DNA of 21,856 bases from Isoetes engelmannii (lineage: Eukaryota; Streptophyta; Lycopodiopsida; Isoetales; Isoetaceae), in the NCBI GenBank assembly GCA_011763485.2, contig JAANSK020263939.1:1-21856 (forward strand). Reading direction: 5' to 3'. Under the pieces are notes generated by a model. That model saw only the letters and a program-made list of their open reading frames with translations. It was not told the origin of the DNA and did not search any database. Positions 1 through 10,450 of the stretch are shown one piece after another; the first letter of the stretch is position 1, and every line of letters starts with the position of its first letter. The position numbers were made by a program, and so were the translations under genes.

Positions 1-2440
1 ATTGAGAGGCATTGTTCTGTCCTCCTATGGGTGTTCATTCATTGTGTTTTTTCACTCATTTGGGGGTTCATTGTTGTCTCCCCCTCTTTGTACTCTTCCA
101 CTTCACTTCTCGGCGATGGATATGTGTGTCAGGCCCTTTCTCTTGAATAAATCATTTAGCAACACTTCCTAGTGAGTTGCAACAACTATCTCATATCGGC
201 CCGCCAAAGCCATAGCAACCCAGGATCTACCCTGCACTAACTTGAAACAATGGAGCCTCAAGTGCTCAAGCTGGGTTTGATGATGCTAACACATGTTAGG
301 AAACTGGGAAGACATTAGATGCTTCAGCCAACAAGATATAAAATCTAGCACGGCCAGGTGCTGGAAAAAAATCGCATGTGAATATCCAGATGCCCCTGAA
401 AGTGAAGGCATCATGAATACACATTCAAAGATAATAATTATATATAATAAGCCGTGCAAATACAAATTCTTAAAAAAAAAAGAAATACTCAGGTCTTTGA
501 ACTTGAGATAGCAGATAAATGTTTGGGTAAAGATCTTCAGCAAAAACAAAGAGACTTATGCCAGCACTATGTTTCAGATGCTAGAAGTTATTACAGTGGA
601 GCTGGAGAATGAAGAGTAAACTGGCAACTTGTGGCTAGAAGAAGTTTAAGTGCTGCCATTTGCACGGTAATTTATATTTGCAATACTATTAACAGCAATA
701 GCTTGCACAATGCCATATTGCACAGTGCAAACGATTCAAAGGGGATAATAATACTGCAAGACATCATGAGTCTACTAAATGACTGCTACAATGATGACAG
801 ATTGACACCAGCAAATTTAAAAGAAAATAGCAAAAGGCCTCTTATGGACAGATCCGAAAAGCAAATTGTTAGTATCTAAAGCCCAGACCTGCACATCAGA
901 TCTCTACTTTGCAAAGTGCCACACAACTTTTATTCATATTAACTGCCATGGAATACGTTGTCGGATGTGCTAGCTTCTCCTTACAATAGTTGACACATGT
1001 TGGACAAATCTTGCCTTGCTAGTATTTTGGGGCATGCCTTTATAGCAAACAATATTTTCTCTGAGATCACATCCACATAAACTTGTGCAGTTGCCCATGT
1101 CTTAGGAACATTGGCTCTGTTATGTTCCTGCACATAAGGTAGCAAAAGCATTTTCCCATACCTTATGCATGTCCCCACCTTTAGCTGCAGCCCATTCTCG
1201 AATAGCAAACGTTGTAATCTATGAAAAACGATATGCAATGACGTGATAGTGCTACAAGCAGAAAGTAGGAAGGATGCTACTTCACATTACTTTTAGAATG
1301 TAATTTACTAGAGAAGATAGAGGAAAACCGCAAAATTCAAAGAAGCAAAGATTTTTTGGTATGTGCAGTTTCAACTGCTGCATGAAAAACATACAACCAA
1401 ACAACCAAGCTAAAAACATAAATATCGAAGACAAACATAGAAGAGAAAATATATTATTCCATTGTGCCCAATGCATTTGCGCGCCAACGTTAAAAATTCT
1501 AGAAATTGGTGGAACTTTACATTACATCAAAACAAAGTACCTGTATAATTAATGACCAAATAGCTCATTCAATGAACATGTCAACCCAAAGAATTGATAA
1601 CAAATGCTGGTTATTAGAATTTAAATGACATGATTTTATCTGTCAGGAAGCGTAAGATGTGGATAATATCTTTCTGCTAGCTAACTACACTAACAACATG
1701 CAGAAGAAGAGCTCTTGTCCAATAAAAAACGTTTTGCTGGTAAGAAGAAACACTTGTTTAGGGGTACTTGCAAGCCTCCAAATCATTGATTTAAAACAAT
1801 TGTTGATGCTGAGGCTAGAAAAGAGAAGAAAGGCGCAGCATTGACGGATGGTTCAGTTTGCTTACCCAGTATGTGTGTTACCTCTACAATCTTGCTTTTT
1901 TCTCATCAAATAACCAAGGCTGCCTCTCGTTGACCTAATGCAGATCGAAATGCAGACAAAAGCAGTATTTGATTAGCTTGGAGCATGACTCCTTTATTTC
2001 TAACAGATCTGCATAAAGAAACTAAAGCCCTAAGCATGAAAATCCTATCTATTCTAAGCAAGACGAATTTTTGAATGTACTTGCTGAATAAGACAATGCC
2101 ATAGCCCAAAACCATGAATCTCGGAACAGAAGAAGCAAGGTGTGCTAAGCTGATCTTGCCTTCTTCAGCATGAGAAAGCAGAAGCCAAAGTCCGGTTATG
2201 ATGAATTCTCCTATTTGTGGAACTGCCTCCAGCTGCAGGTATATAGAAAAAAAGGACTAGAAATAAATCTGCAACTAGGAGCATCTCTGGAGATCATAGG
2301 GATTAGGTTTTGTACAAAAACTGGACTGGTATGTAAAAATCGCCCTCCTAACACAAAACTTTGCTCTGCTTTTCTAAACCAGTGGCAAAGTTTTTGCTTA
2401 AGATTTAAAGTTCAACAACACAATACGACTTCCCTCCTCC
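1..2440. other. Intergenic, no gene recognised
   Basis: AT-rich sequence. The open frames here are short, overlap on both strands and show no motif I recognise. A run of A residues lies near 472-482. I see no terminal repeats, primer-binding site or transposase motif. Confidence 0.5.
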
Positions 2441-2521
2441 GATTCTCACACTGCCTTCTTGCCCATGTTCGATTTCTTTAGAGTCTGGCCACCAGTTTGG
2501 TTAGCGTTGGCCGTTCGACAT

Positions 2522-2640
2522 CGAAAGAAAGAGAGAGAGACAGAGAAACAAAGGCCAAAAGCCAAAAGAAAGCAAAAATTTGAAAATTCGCCTCCCGCGA
2601 GGGGGAGAGGGAACGCCGCATGCATATGCACATGCGGTGT
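2522..2640. repeat. Purine tract plus GC-rich hairpin patch
   Basis: A GA-rich tract (about 2524-2547) is followed by a GC-rich patch containing a perfect 7-bp inverted repeat: CCGCATG at 2616-2622 and CATGCGG at 2631-2637 around an 8-base loop. A second small stem (CTCCC/GGGGG) lies just before it, near 2592-2605. On the - strand the purine tract is a pyrimidine tract, as often seen in plant 5' leaders, but no convincing reading frame follows it. Function unknown. Confidence 0.45.
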
Positions 2641-3689
2641 CCCAGCACAGAAATCAAAGCCATTCCTTTTTAATTAAGAAGATTTAGACGTTTGGTATCT
2701 TGAGATTAGGGATTCCAAGCCAATGCCCAGATTGCTTGATTCTTAGCAAATGGCCGAGATTGCCTGGTAGATTATTCTCCGAACCAATGGTCAAGATAGC
2801 CATAATTAGCCATAAATACTGGCATAGCATACTTGTATACTCTATTACAGACCCCTTTGATTGAAATTAAAAGTATCCTCGTACAAATTAAGTATCAATG
2901 ACACAAAATGAGCAGAGGTTACATGGCTACATAAATGGCAGATTGTCGTTTCTGCCATTTTTGTGCCAATATACCTATTTTTATGGACTCTCACTTGAGC
3001 TGTTGTATAGTTAAGCCCCCTCTCATTTTATTCACATTTTTGTCTAGAACTCTATGTCTTGCTATTTCCATCACTTTTACTTCCACTAATGAAGCTTTCA
3101 AGTTGCTCATAGCCACCGACTCCAATTTTCTTCCCTATTGCTAGTCCCACCTAACTCCTTTGATCCGTTGAAGTTGTCGTTGCTGCTGCCATCATCTTTA
3201 GATCATCAGGATTTCAGAAATCACTACATTGTTATATGATCTACAGAGGGGCACAATTGTCATGACCATTCGAATCGCTTGCCTACATTTTTTTTGTACG
3301 ATTATATCTAATTTGGACTGTAGAGATAATTTTGTTTTTCTGAATTGAACCAAAGGATTTAAATATGTCTATTTCTATTGAATGATATGTTTGTTTGCAG
3401 CAGATGTCATTTTCCATATTCTTTCTTTTTTTACCTTTTTTTTTCCACCAGTTCCATGCATATCTTCTTTATTTATGGTTATTACTCACCCTTGAATCCG
3501 AAACTTCTTGCCTATCTTCTTAAAGCCATATCTCGACTAGAATCATAAATTTCCTTATATTCCCTATATTTTGGTCATTAAATGGAATTTCTTGGTAATA
3601 TAATGGAGAAGTATTTAATTCTCTTTTTAATTTTTTCTTTGAAGGACATCAGTTTATTCATCATCACATCATGATTACATTACCTCTCC

Positions 3690-3765
3690 TTATGATCTGA
3701 TGGCTAGTCTTTAGGTTAACAAGTAAGAGTTCTTATGTTCAAGTCAAGTCTCTCTTGGGAATTTG
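3690..3765 (+). mobile_element. Possible tRNA-derived SINE head (remnant)
   Basis: The phrase GGCTAGTCTTTAGGTTAA followed about 15 bases later by GTTCAAGTC resembles the A-box/B-box arrangement of tRNA-derived plant SINEs. The B-box is imperfect, no 3' tail or target duplication is evident, and the match is by eye only. It could be chance. Confidence 0.2.
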
Positions 3766-3787
3766 AGGGATTGCCATATATCTCTAC

Positions 3788-3895
3788 GGGATGTTGTCAT
3801 GTGGTATGACGTAAAAAGTACTATCTATTTTTTCAAAAAATATTTGTTGGGATGCTGCTATGTGGTATGTTGTATGACAAAAAGTATTATCTATC
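3788..3895. repeat. Two-copy tandem duplication, period about 61 bp
   Basis: The first copy starts GGGATGTTGTCATGTGGTAT at 3788 and the second GGGATGCTGCTATGTGGTAT at 3849. Both run into AAAAAGTA(C/T)TATCTAT. The copies differ by substitutions and a few inserted bases, so the duplication is not recent. It lies just downstream of the SINE-like patch and may be part of the same element. Confidence 0.6.
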
Positions 3896-4614
3896 TATCC
3901 ATGCATCCAATCATTCATCTCCTCAGCGTCATGAACATAATTAGGAGAATAAAAACTTTCTAATCCACTTAGAGACTCACAATTCCTTGCAAATAGAAGA
4001 AAATAAAAAAAATAAAATAAAACACACATGCAGCCATATGCATTGCATCTAGCACAACAAAAATGTTGAGAAGAAGAGGGACACAATCTGATAAAAAAAG
4101 AGAAGACAAATGTCCATGAGATAAGGAAGCAAGTAGGCTGTGGGACCACGAAAAGCTGGTACACGTTCATGCTGCACATAAATGTTTGTCGTGACATCAA
4201 CATGGACATATACATATATACATAAACTATACAGATGTTGCGTGTGGAGGAAACAGAGAGTATCTGTAGCAGGCAAGTTGAGAGAGTACTCTAGCTGAGA
4301 GATTCAAAGATAATATTATGAATGCATGCTTGTTTAATAAAATACAACATTTGCAAAACAAATTGTTTTCCAATTTACATATTAAAAGCTAACATGTAAG
4401 ATTGCGGCCCCGAAAAATTCGATGAGGGATGGGAAAAAATTCAAAATTTAACTCTGGATTATATATGTCTAGAAAAGCTATGCCTGTTTTTACAAATACA
4501 AATTTGTGCATAAATTTTGGCCTTTGCTTTTTGGTGGTGGTAAAATATACCTTTAGCCTCTATCTTATCAAAAGAGTCCCCACTTGTTGGAAAATTTGAC
4601 CATTAATTACAAGC

Positions 4615-4620
4615 CACGTG
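4615..4620. promoter_or_regulatory. G-box CACGTG upstream of the TIFY gene
   Basis: A perfect CACGTG sits inside the 8-bp palindrome CCACGTGG (4614-4621), about 360 bp before the TIFY start codon. G-boxes bind bHLH factors such as MYC2 and bZIP factors, and many TIFY-family genes are jasmonate/MYC responsive. That this copy acts on the neighbouring gene is inference from position alone. Confidence 0.4.
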
Positions 4621-4833
4621 GACCTATAGACAATGCACAGATTTCATGTGTACATTTTTATCACTCTTTACACGTTAATTAATGGACGGACTAGATCTTC
4701 CTCCGGATCATCCCAGCCGTACATTCTGCCCTTCCTAAAGCCACAAACTGCATTTGCAGCATAGCAGAACGAGGAAATCAGCTCCGGGCCTTGCGATCGG
4801 TCCTCTGATTAGTTAACTTCAGCCTCAGATCTT

Positions 4834-4955
4834 ATGTCTCAATTCTTGGCATAGGTCTCCGGTGAGAAAAAATGTCTCTTTCTAACAAAAATCCAATCCT
4901 GTGGTCTTTTCTGCCACTCTATGCAATGAAAGGCTGAAAACCCCAGATTATGTGA
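4834..4955 (+). promoter_or_regulatory. Three short upstream ORFs in the probable TIFY 5' leader
   Basis: Before the start at 4980 there are three ATG-initiated short frames. One of 6 codons spans 4834-4854. One of 21 codons spans 4872-4937 and begins MSLSNKNP. A minimal ATG-TGA lies at 4950-4955. If transcription begins upstream of 4834, scanning ribosomes would meet all three, which typically lowers translation of the main frame. The transcription start is not known, and a leader intron could remove some of them. Confidence 0.35.
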
Positions 4956-4979
4956 AGGGTTCCGAACCACTTCCTTGGA

Positions 4980-7118
4980 ATGGAAGCTCCGGCAGATATG
5001 GAGTCTGAAGGTACGGAAAATGACACTAAGAGCCTTGGGGAGGGCGTAGGTGGAGACAAGAGTTCTGATGTGGGAGGGAAGAATAGCTGCGAAGATGGCT
5101 GTGACGCTAGTTCTTCTGCAAATATTACCAATAGTGGCTCTGAATCTGATGGGGGTCGGGCAGAGGAGGAAAAAACTTGTCAAGAAAGGGAAACGGCCAG
5201 AAGTGAGAAGTTGCCTTCAATCAAGCCCTTGGAAGAGCTCTCGGAGGCCGACATTATGCAGCTCACTAGGGAAGATTGTCGTAGGTACCTCAAGGAGAAA
5301 GGTAGTGTTCTTACCTGGCTACCACATCCGGCTGTTTTTGCGTTGAAGGTCTTAATGCACATTAAATGGAAAATGCGGCCTGTAGATAAACATTTCTGGA
5401 ACTTTACCTTTTTATGGAAAAAATTACTTGTTTGAGGTTTGGAGTATAATTGCTTTGTAGGTGTGCATCTTTAGTAGATGTGGCTAACTATCTTATGTTA
5501 AGCATATATAGAGTGCCTTGCAATGGCATTTTTATCAGATTGAACACACCTTTTATGATTCTTTAATAAAAATGTTCTACATCTTTAGGCATGCGCAGAC
5601 CATCTTGGAATAAGTCGCAGGCAATCCAACAAGTGCTTGCCTTGAAGAGTCTTTTCGGGTCAAAAGCTCAGGAAACAGAATCCTGCCAAGAAGACAAGTG
5701 TGAAAAATCTATTCCAGATGCTACTAAAGGCATGTCTGCAACTTCTACAGAACCAGCAACAGATAGTCATGTACGTATACAGTTGCCACATTCTTATAGA
5801 TTGATGCTTCTAGTTAATCATGCAATTTCAGATAAATTTCCTGTTATTCAGCATATTTCAGGTAGGAAAAGATCTTCTGCTATGTTTGAGTGGAGTCAAG
5901 ACTTGTCAGGTTCATTGCCTGCTGGCCAATCTACTCGGTTTGTTCCCAATGCCAAAGAAAGCACATATAAATCAGCAGGCTTAACAGAGAGTGGTATTCC
6001 TTTCCCAGGCCAACAAGCCGGGTTTGGTTCGCCTTTCCCAGTTCAATGGGGAATGATGAGAGGCAGTCCAGGTGCTATGCGTCCTTCAGAGAACATTCCA
6101 AGGCCTACAATGTATCAACAACCACAAGTTCATCCACAGGCACAGGCAATGCAACACTCAATGCATCCTCAATATGTTTCAGAATACAAGTAGGTAGGCT
6201 ATGGTGGTTCACTTGTAACTAGGATATGGAGTTTTAGGCTGAAATGTCTAATACAATATTCTATCATGCAGAAATATGGGAGCATTCAATCAAAGAAGGC
6301 CTAAAACAGCACAGCTCACCATTTTCTATTCAGGCACCGTGAATGTCTACGATGACGTTTCACCTGATAGGGTAATTTTCACCAAACTACATGCCATAAT
6401 TATAACATGTAGTTTTTTAATTGATCTATCTTGTGGAATAGGCACAGGCAATTATGCTTCTAGCTGGTGGTGGCAACTTGGAGTTCACAAATAGGAACCT
6501 CAATCATCGTCCAAACTTTGAAATGCAACAATTTCCAAGTCATCCGATACTTGCGGGGTCGAGTATACCAAATGGAACTCATGCCAGGCCCGCAAATGTA
6601 CCAGTGATGCATTCAAGCAATCCTCCATTAGTTCCAAACATGGCATTCAACAAATCTATAATGTTCCCAGGAAACCCTGCTGGCTTTAATAGACAGCTAC
6701 CATATCCTGGTGTGTTGGCTCAGCAACCTGCAAGGTGCCCTCAAACTGGTGATTTTCTTAATTCTCAATAACTCTTATACTCCACACTAAGCGCAAGAGA
6801 TACAACTACCAATTTTTGGCATACGCAAAATTCTAATGTGATCATATCAGAGCTTCCTCAGGGACGAAAAATATCAATACAACATTTTCTTGCAAAGCGC
6901 AAGGTGGGTTCCGAATCTAATATTTCTGTGGTATTACCATTTCATGTTGGTTAAACAACTACATTTATCTACGCTATCAAGAAAGCAGCATATATTCTTG
7001 TTGCAGGGTACAAGCAAGGGAGGCATGCAAAAAGATGGGCATTGATAGTCCATGTTTGCAAGAGAAGCTTTTGAATACAGAACAGATTTTGACAAGGCAG
7101 CCACTCAGTCCTCACTAA
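4980..7118 (+). CDS. PPD: PEAPOD-type TIFY protein, seven exons, C-terminus frame uncertain
   Basis: This encodes a nuclear co-repressor of the TIFY family. Angiosperm PEAPOD proteins act with KIX adaptors and TOPLESS to restrain cell division in leaves. Modelled exons, all bounded by GT-AG, are 4980-5301, 5589-5770, 5852-6189, 6272-6371, 6442-6748, 6851-6903 and 7007 onward. Domains: an acidic Ser/Gly-rich N-terminus (residues 1-80); a PPD domain (about 82-130) with LTREDCRRYLKEKG joined across intron 1 to MRRPSWNKSQAIQQV; a Pro/Gln/Met-rich linker; the TIFY domain (about 292-325) with TIFYSGTVNVYDDV joined to AQAIMLLAGGG; and a Jas motif from residue 417, ELPQGRK..SIQHFLAKRK. The start at 4980 gives the longest frame; Met7 (4998) is an alternative. 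Oddity: with the consensus donor after KRK (6904), exon 7 reads only about 12 residues to TGA at 7043-7045. A different exon-7 frame (GVQ.., KKMGIDSP) resembles the angiosperm PPD tail and runs to TAA at 7116-7118. The family call is firm; the tail is not. Confidence 0.88.
5771..5851 (+). other. 81-nt in-frame, stop-free intron of the TIFY gene
   Basis: The interval begins GTACGTAT and ends TTATTCAG, is AT-rich, and sits at phase 0. Its length is a multiple of three and it has no stop in frame, so spliced and retained forms both keep the reading frame. Removal joins DSH to HISGRKRSS. Another AG at 5860-5861 would break the frame, which favours 5851. Whether it is constitutive, facultative or not an intron cannot be decided from sequence. 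Confidence 0.5.
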
Positions 7119-7450
7119 ACACAGGCAGAAGTCTTACCTGAAATTCTAGTGGTAGAAAAACCTCCTTGTGCTGTAAGCATTTTGGAACTTCTATGAGGAT
7201 TATTTTTTGATGGTCAAGTTGTAAATTCCAGCCAGGAACAAGAGGCTAATAGTATCATCCTTAAGGATGCAGCTTACTCAATATTTTAGTTCCTCAATGG
7301 CAAAAATGTGTAAAGATACTTTAATATATTCTAGCCATTCTCTGATTATTTAGTAAATCAGTTTAGCATTGTAAAGCTTTCTGAAAACCCTTGTTTGAAG
7401 GTTGGCCCTCAAAAGCAAATACCAGAAGTTAATGAAGGTGCGACTCTGAA
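7119..7450. other. Probable 3' UTR and downstream sequence of the TIFY gene
   Basis: AT-rich sequence with stops in all frames follows the TIFY coding end. I see no canonical AATAAA signal. No other feature is recognised. Confidence 0.35.
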
Positions 7451-7723
7451 TTGCTATTTGTTTTCATAATATCTCAAAGTGGGGCCAAAGGTTATGGAGG
7501 CTTAGATTATTATACAAATGTGCGTGAATGGGTGCAGAGACATTTAGAAAATGAGTTTGAGTTCAAATGGAAAGGGACAGTAAGGAATAAAGGTTATGGA
7601 AGGGGTTTTAAAAGTGCAGAAGAAGTTGGAAGATTGGAATGCCAGTTCTACATTGAGGACTTTAATAAAGGAAAATTATTGTGCATAAGCAGCTACAGAA
7701 GTGAGCTGGTAGTAGTTTGGTAG
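7451..7723 (+). other. Unrecognised open frame
   Basis: An open frame of about 90 codons, opening with TTG rather than ATG, contains a charged aromatic segment (YYTNVREWVQRHLENEFEFK, then an RNKGYGRGFKSAEEVG stretch). Residue use looks protein-like through about 7680, after which the sequence degenerates. A CAAAG near 7477 might be an exon edge, but no partner exon is clear. It could be a fragment of a host gene or of a degraded repeat. I do not recognise the family. Confidence 0.25.
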
Positions 7724-8337
7724 CGTTGGTAGAACTCCGGGGTAAAGAAGAATTTTCCGATTGAAAAGTGAAGATTTCTGGTTGAGCTAGTGCATAGTAG
7801 GAAATTTTCCGGAAGATTTTCATGTATTTTTCTATAAGAAAGATACAATTTTCCGGTTCAAAACTTGAAATATCCGACTGTCTACAGAAACACTAGGTGA
7901 TTTTCAGATTGGCTCTAAATTTTTCCCCAACAATGGGTTGAACAAGCAGATAGATTATTATAAGATGGTTTGGTTCAACAAGGCTTTGATAAGCAGAGAA
8001 ATCACCTAAAGGGCTATAAAGGAAGCGCAGAACATGTCAAATGTGACCTGCCTGGGATCGTGTATCTTCTTTCTGGGTCATTTTCTGATAAGAACTGATA
8101 AGTCCCCATGCGCTTGAAAAAAAATGACAGTTCCACCATCCCTGATTTGACTGCCATGCCTCTTCTTCCGGATCCATGCCTTCTCTGCCGTCCCTTGCCC
8201 ATCCTGCACGCTTTCATCCCTGCAATCTAATTTTTTTCTGTCCTTTCCACAGGCGTCTGCCTTTGATTATCCACTTTTCTATTTCTTTATTTTATATAGC
8301 TTTAGAACCAAGGGTCTGGTTCAGGGTCTGGTTCGGG
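7724..8337. other. Unannotated stretch next to the inverted-repeat element
   Basis: No gene recognised. TTTTCCGG-like phrases recur (about 7750-7880). A TATA-like CTATAAAGG lies near 8015. The last 30 bases hold two tandem copies of AGGGTCTGGTTC (about 8311-8334) directly before the element boundary. The long + frame that crosses into the element from 8176 is an artefact of stop-poor repeats. Confidence 0.4.
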
Positions 8338-8388
8338 GGGTGGAGATATTCTTACCCTAGTTTCAGTGATTCCGCGGCAAATTCTACC

Positions 8389-8760
8389 TTTTCCGCAGAA
8401 TCACCACCCCCTCCTGAACGGATTCCGTTCTGCCTGCCCCGTTTCAGATCTTGGCCGTCCCCGCGGCAGATCCTGGCCGTCCAAAATTTACCACGGGATA
8501 GAATCACCAAGCTAATATCCCTTCCGGCGGAATCACCGGGCACGATTCCGCCCGGCGGAATCACAAATGTGGTATCCCACCCGGTAGAATCACCATTCGA
8601 CATATTCTATCCCGTGGAATATCCTAATAGAGATATCCCTCCGGACAGTATCACCGTTCCAACTATCCTGTCCCGTGGAATCACCAGGTTTCAAATATCC
8701 TGCCCCGTAGAATCACCATGTTCAAAATATCCTGCCCCGTAGAATCACCGTGTAATTTCA
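8389..8760 (+). repeat. Left subterminal array of GAATCACC motifs
   Basis: About nine copies of GAATCACC or one-base variants occur in roughly 370 bp. Several sit in longer units of the form ATATCC-(T/C)G-CCCCGT-A/G-GAATCACC. The last three units (about 8665-8750) are the most alike. Spacing is irregular, about 28-50 bp. The + strand motif here is the complement of that in the right array. Confidence 0.75.
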
Positions 8761-10132
8761 AATTGTTATGGACAATTCTTTGGCCATGGCAGATCTGTCT
8801 ATAGGGAAAAAAAATTGGTGATGGATCAATCCAAGCATAAGAAGAATTTTCTGCCTCCTCCAATTTAAGGTTATATGGGAAAAAAAAACAGTACCAAGAC
8901 ATGAAGAAAAAAATGCCAAATCAATGGCCAAAAAACTCTGCTTGCATGTTGTTCCCTAAGTTCTCTTCAGGGGCTGGAGGATTCGAACATCCAGGCCAGA
9001 TTGGCCTCACCAGAACCTCATCACAAAGGAAATAAAAAAGCAAGCTCAATGTATTGCAAGATGGGAAGAATGGGGATGGAAAAATCTGTAAAATCTGTAA
9101 AGAATGGGGACGAATCTGTTAACTATGCAAACAAAGCAAACTGCCTTCTCTGATCTGTCCGACAGCCCAAGAGTGAACTGCTGACAGGCTCCCGATTGCC
9201 CTAATCCGTTTAATCAAGACGGATTCTTCTCCTTCAGCCAGATTCGGCTCACTCCTGTATGGCCGGATCCTCCTGCTTCTCTTCTTATTCCTTTCTGACC
9301 CAATCGGCTGCCTCTTCAGACTTCGATTCCACCCTTCAAACAATACTAAACCACAGATCCTCAAGATATGATCCTGCCCACCGAAGGCTACATACACAAC
9401 AGAATAGGGATTGACAAGCGGGGGAGATGCAAATCATCCACAATACAAATGTATATCAGAAGGGGCACAATCGGCGATGCAACTATTTACTATTTCCACA
9501 ACATATTCAGGAATTCCAGAAGAACCCATACGCCCTTGTCGCTGCGAAATGTCGATATCTTTCTCTGTGCATTCATCTGCAAAAAAAAAAAATTAACAGA
9601 TTCATCAAAGCCCACAAAAATGAAACCGAAAAAGCGAAAAAGACCAAAATTTAGTAATAGATGAGGACTTTGGCAAATCTAGCTAAACAGACAGGCAGAT
9701 CTACAGCTGCTTTGTTTGAAGAACAGAGGCAGAGGCGTGTCTTCTTGCCCCTTTTCCGCCATAGCCAATCTTTCTCAAAGCTTCAAATCTTTGGCAAAAT
9801 GGGCTCTAGAATCACTTTGGGCGAGTAGAAACAGTTGGGAATAGATGAACGAATGGGAAGACAAAGGCATGGAAGAGTGGGTCGGTTGAATAATAATGGA
9901 AGCGCCATGCCTGAGCTCGTGGGCAAGTTCGGCGGTCCCCTTCAATGCTGCAGCGACCTTCAAGGACCTCAGCGACCAGAGCATCTTCTCCGGCATCTAG
10001 GAGAGTGCCTCCAGGGCATCCGACTGCTCTGTTCCGCCATAGCCGCCCACAAAACTGTGGCAAGACGAAGAACGGCCCCCTCACAATACTCAAAATTTTT
10101 GAAATCACTGGAATAGTACGAGAATATGCTCG

Positions 10133-10450
10133 ACGGTGATTCCATCGGACGGGATACTCTTGCTGGGATATTCTACCGGGCAGAATATTTTAGACGGTGA
10201 TTCCATCTGGTGGAATATTTCGAGGAGGTGATTCCATCTGGAAGTATTCGCCAGTGGTGATTCCACCGGAAGGAATCTATTGGTGATTCCGTCCGGCGGG
10301 ATATTTTGGGAGGTGATTCCTTCCGGAAGTATTCATCCGTGGTGATTCCGTCGGAAGGGATCTTTTGGACCGAAATGGGGTCTGTGTAACGGATCCCGTT
10401 CGCAAGGGCTTGGTGATTCCGTGGGATGGATTAACCGCGAAGGAATCACT
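10133..10450 (+). repeat. Right subterminal array of GGTGATTCC motifs
   Basis: Eight copies of GGTGATTCC lie in about 320 bp, mostly 25-35 bp apart. Each is usually followed by a CCGGA- or TCTGG-containing spacer and a GGGATATT or GGAAGTATT phrase. The array is the mirror image of the left array, and the whole block ends in the perfect inverted terminus at 10442-10464. Confidence 0.78.

Larger units (their letters stand above)
2681..4560. other. Intergenic, no gene recognised
   Basis: AT-rich sequence with no recognisable coding frame. It contains the possible SINE-like patch and short tandem duplication listed separately. The rest shows nothing I can name. Confidence 0.45.

Noticed and set aside
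1-170. CT-rich start of the window with AATAAATCATTT, considered as an LTR tail
   Set aside because: No terminal CA with a primer-binding site after it and no partner repeat in the window.
4839-5183. 114-codon - strand frame
   Set aside because: Antisense of TIFY exon 1; the + strand has the PPD domain and consistent splicing.
8176-8742. 188-codon + strand open frame rich in Pro, Ser and Ile
   Set aside because: It runs through the element's left terminus and its repeated GAATCACC units; its length reflects stop-poor repeats, and the repetitive peptide matches no protein type.
8970-9030. GGATTCGAACATCC resembling a tRNA T-arm on the - strand
   Set aside because: No matching acceptor stem, D-arm or anticodon arm can be paired with it.
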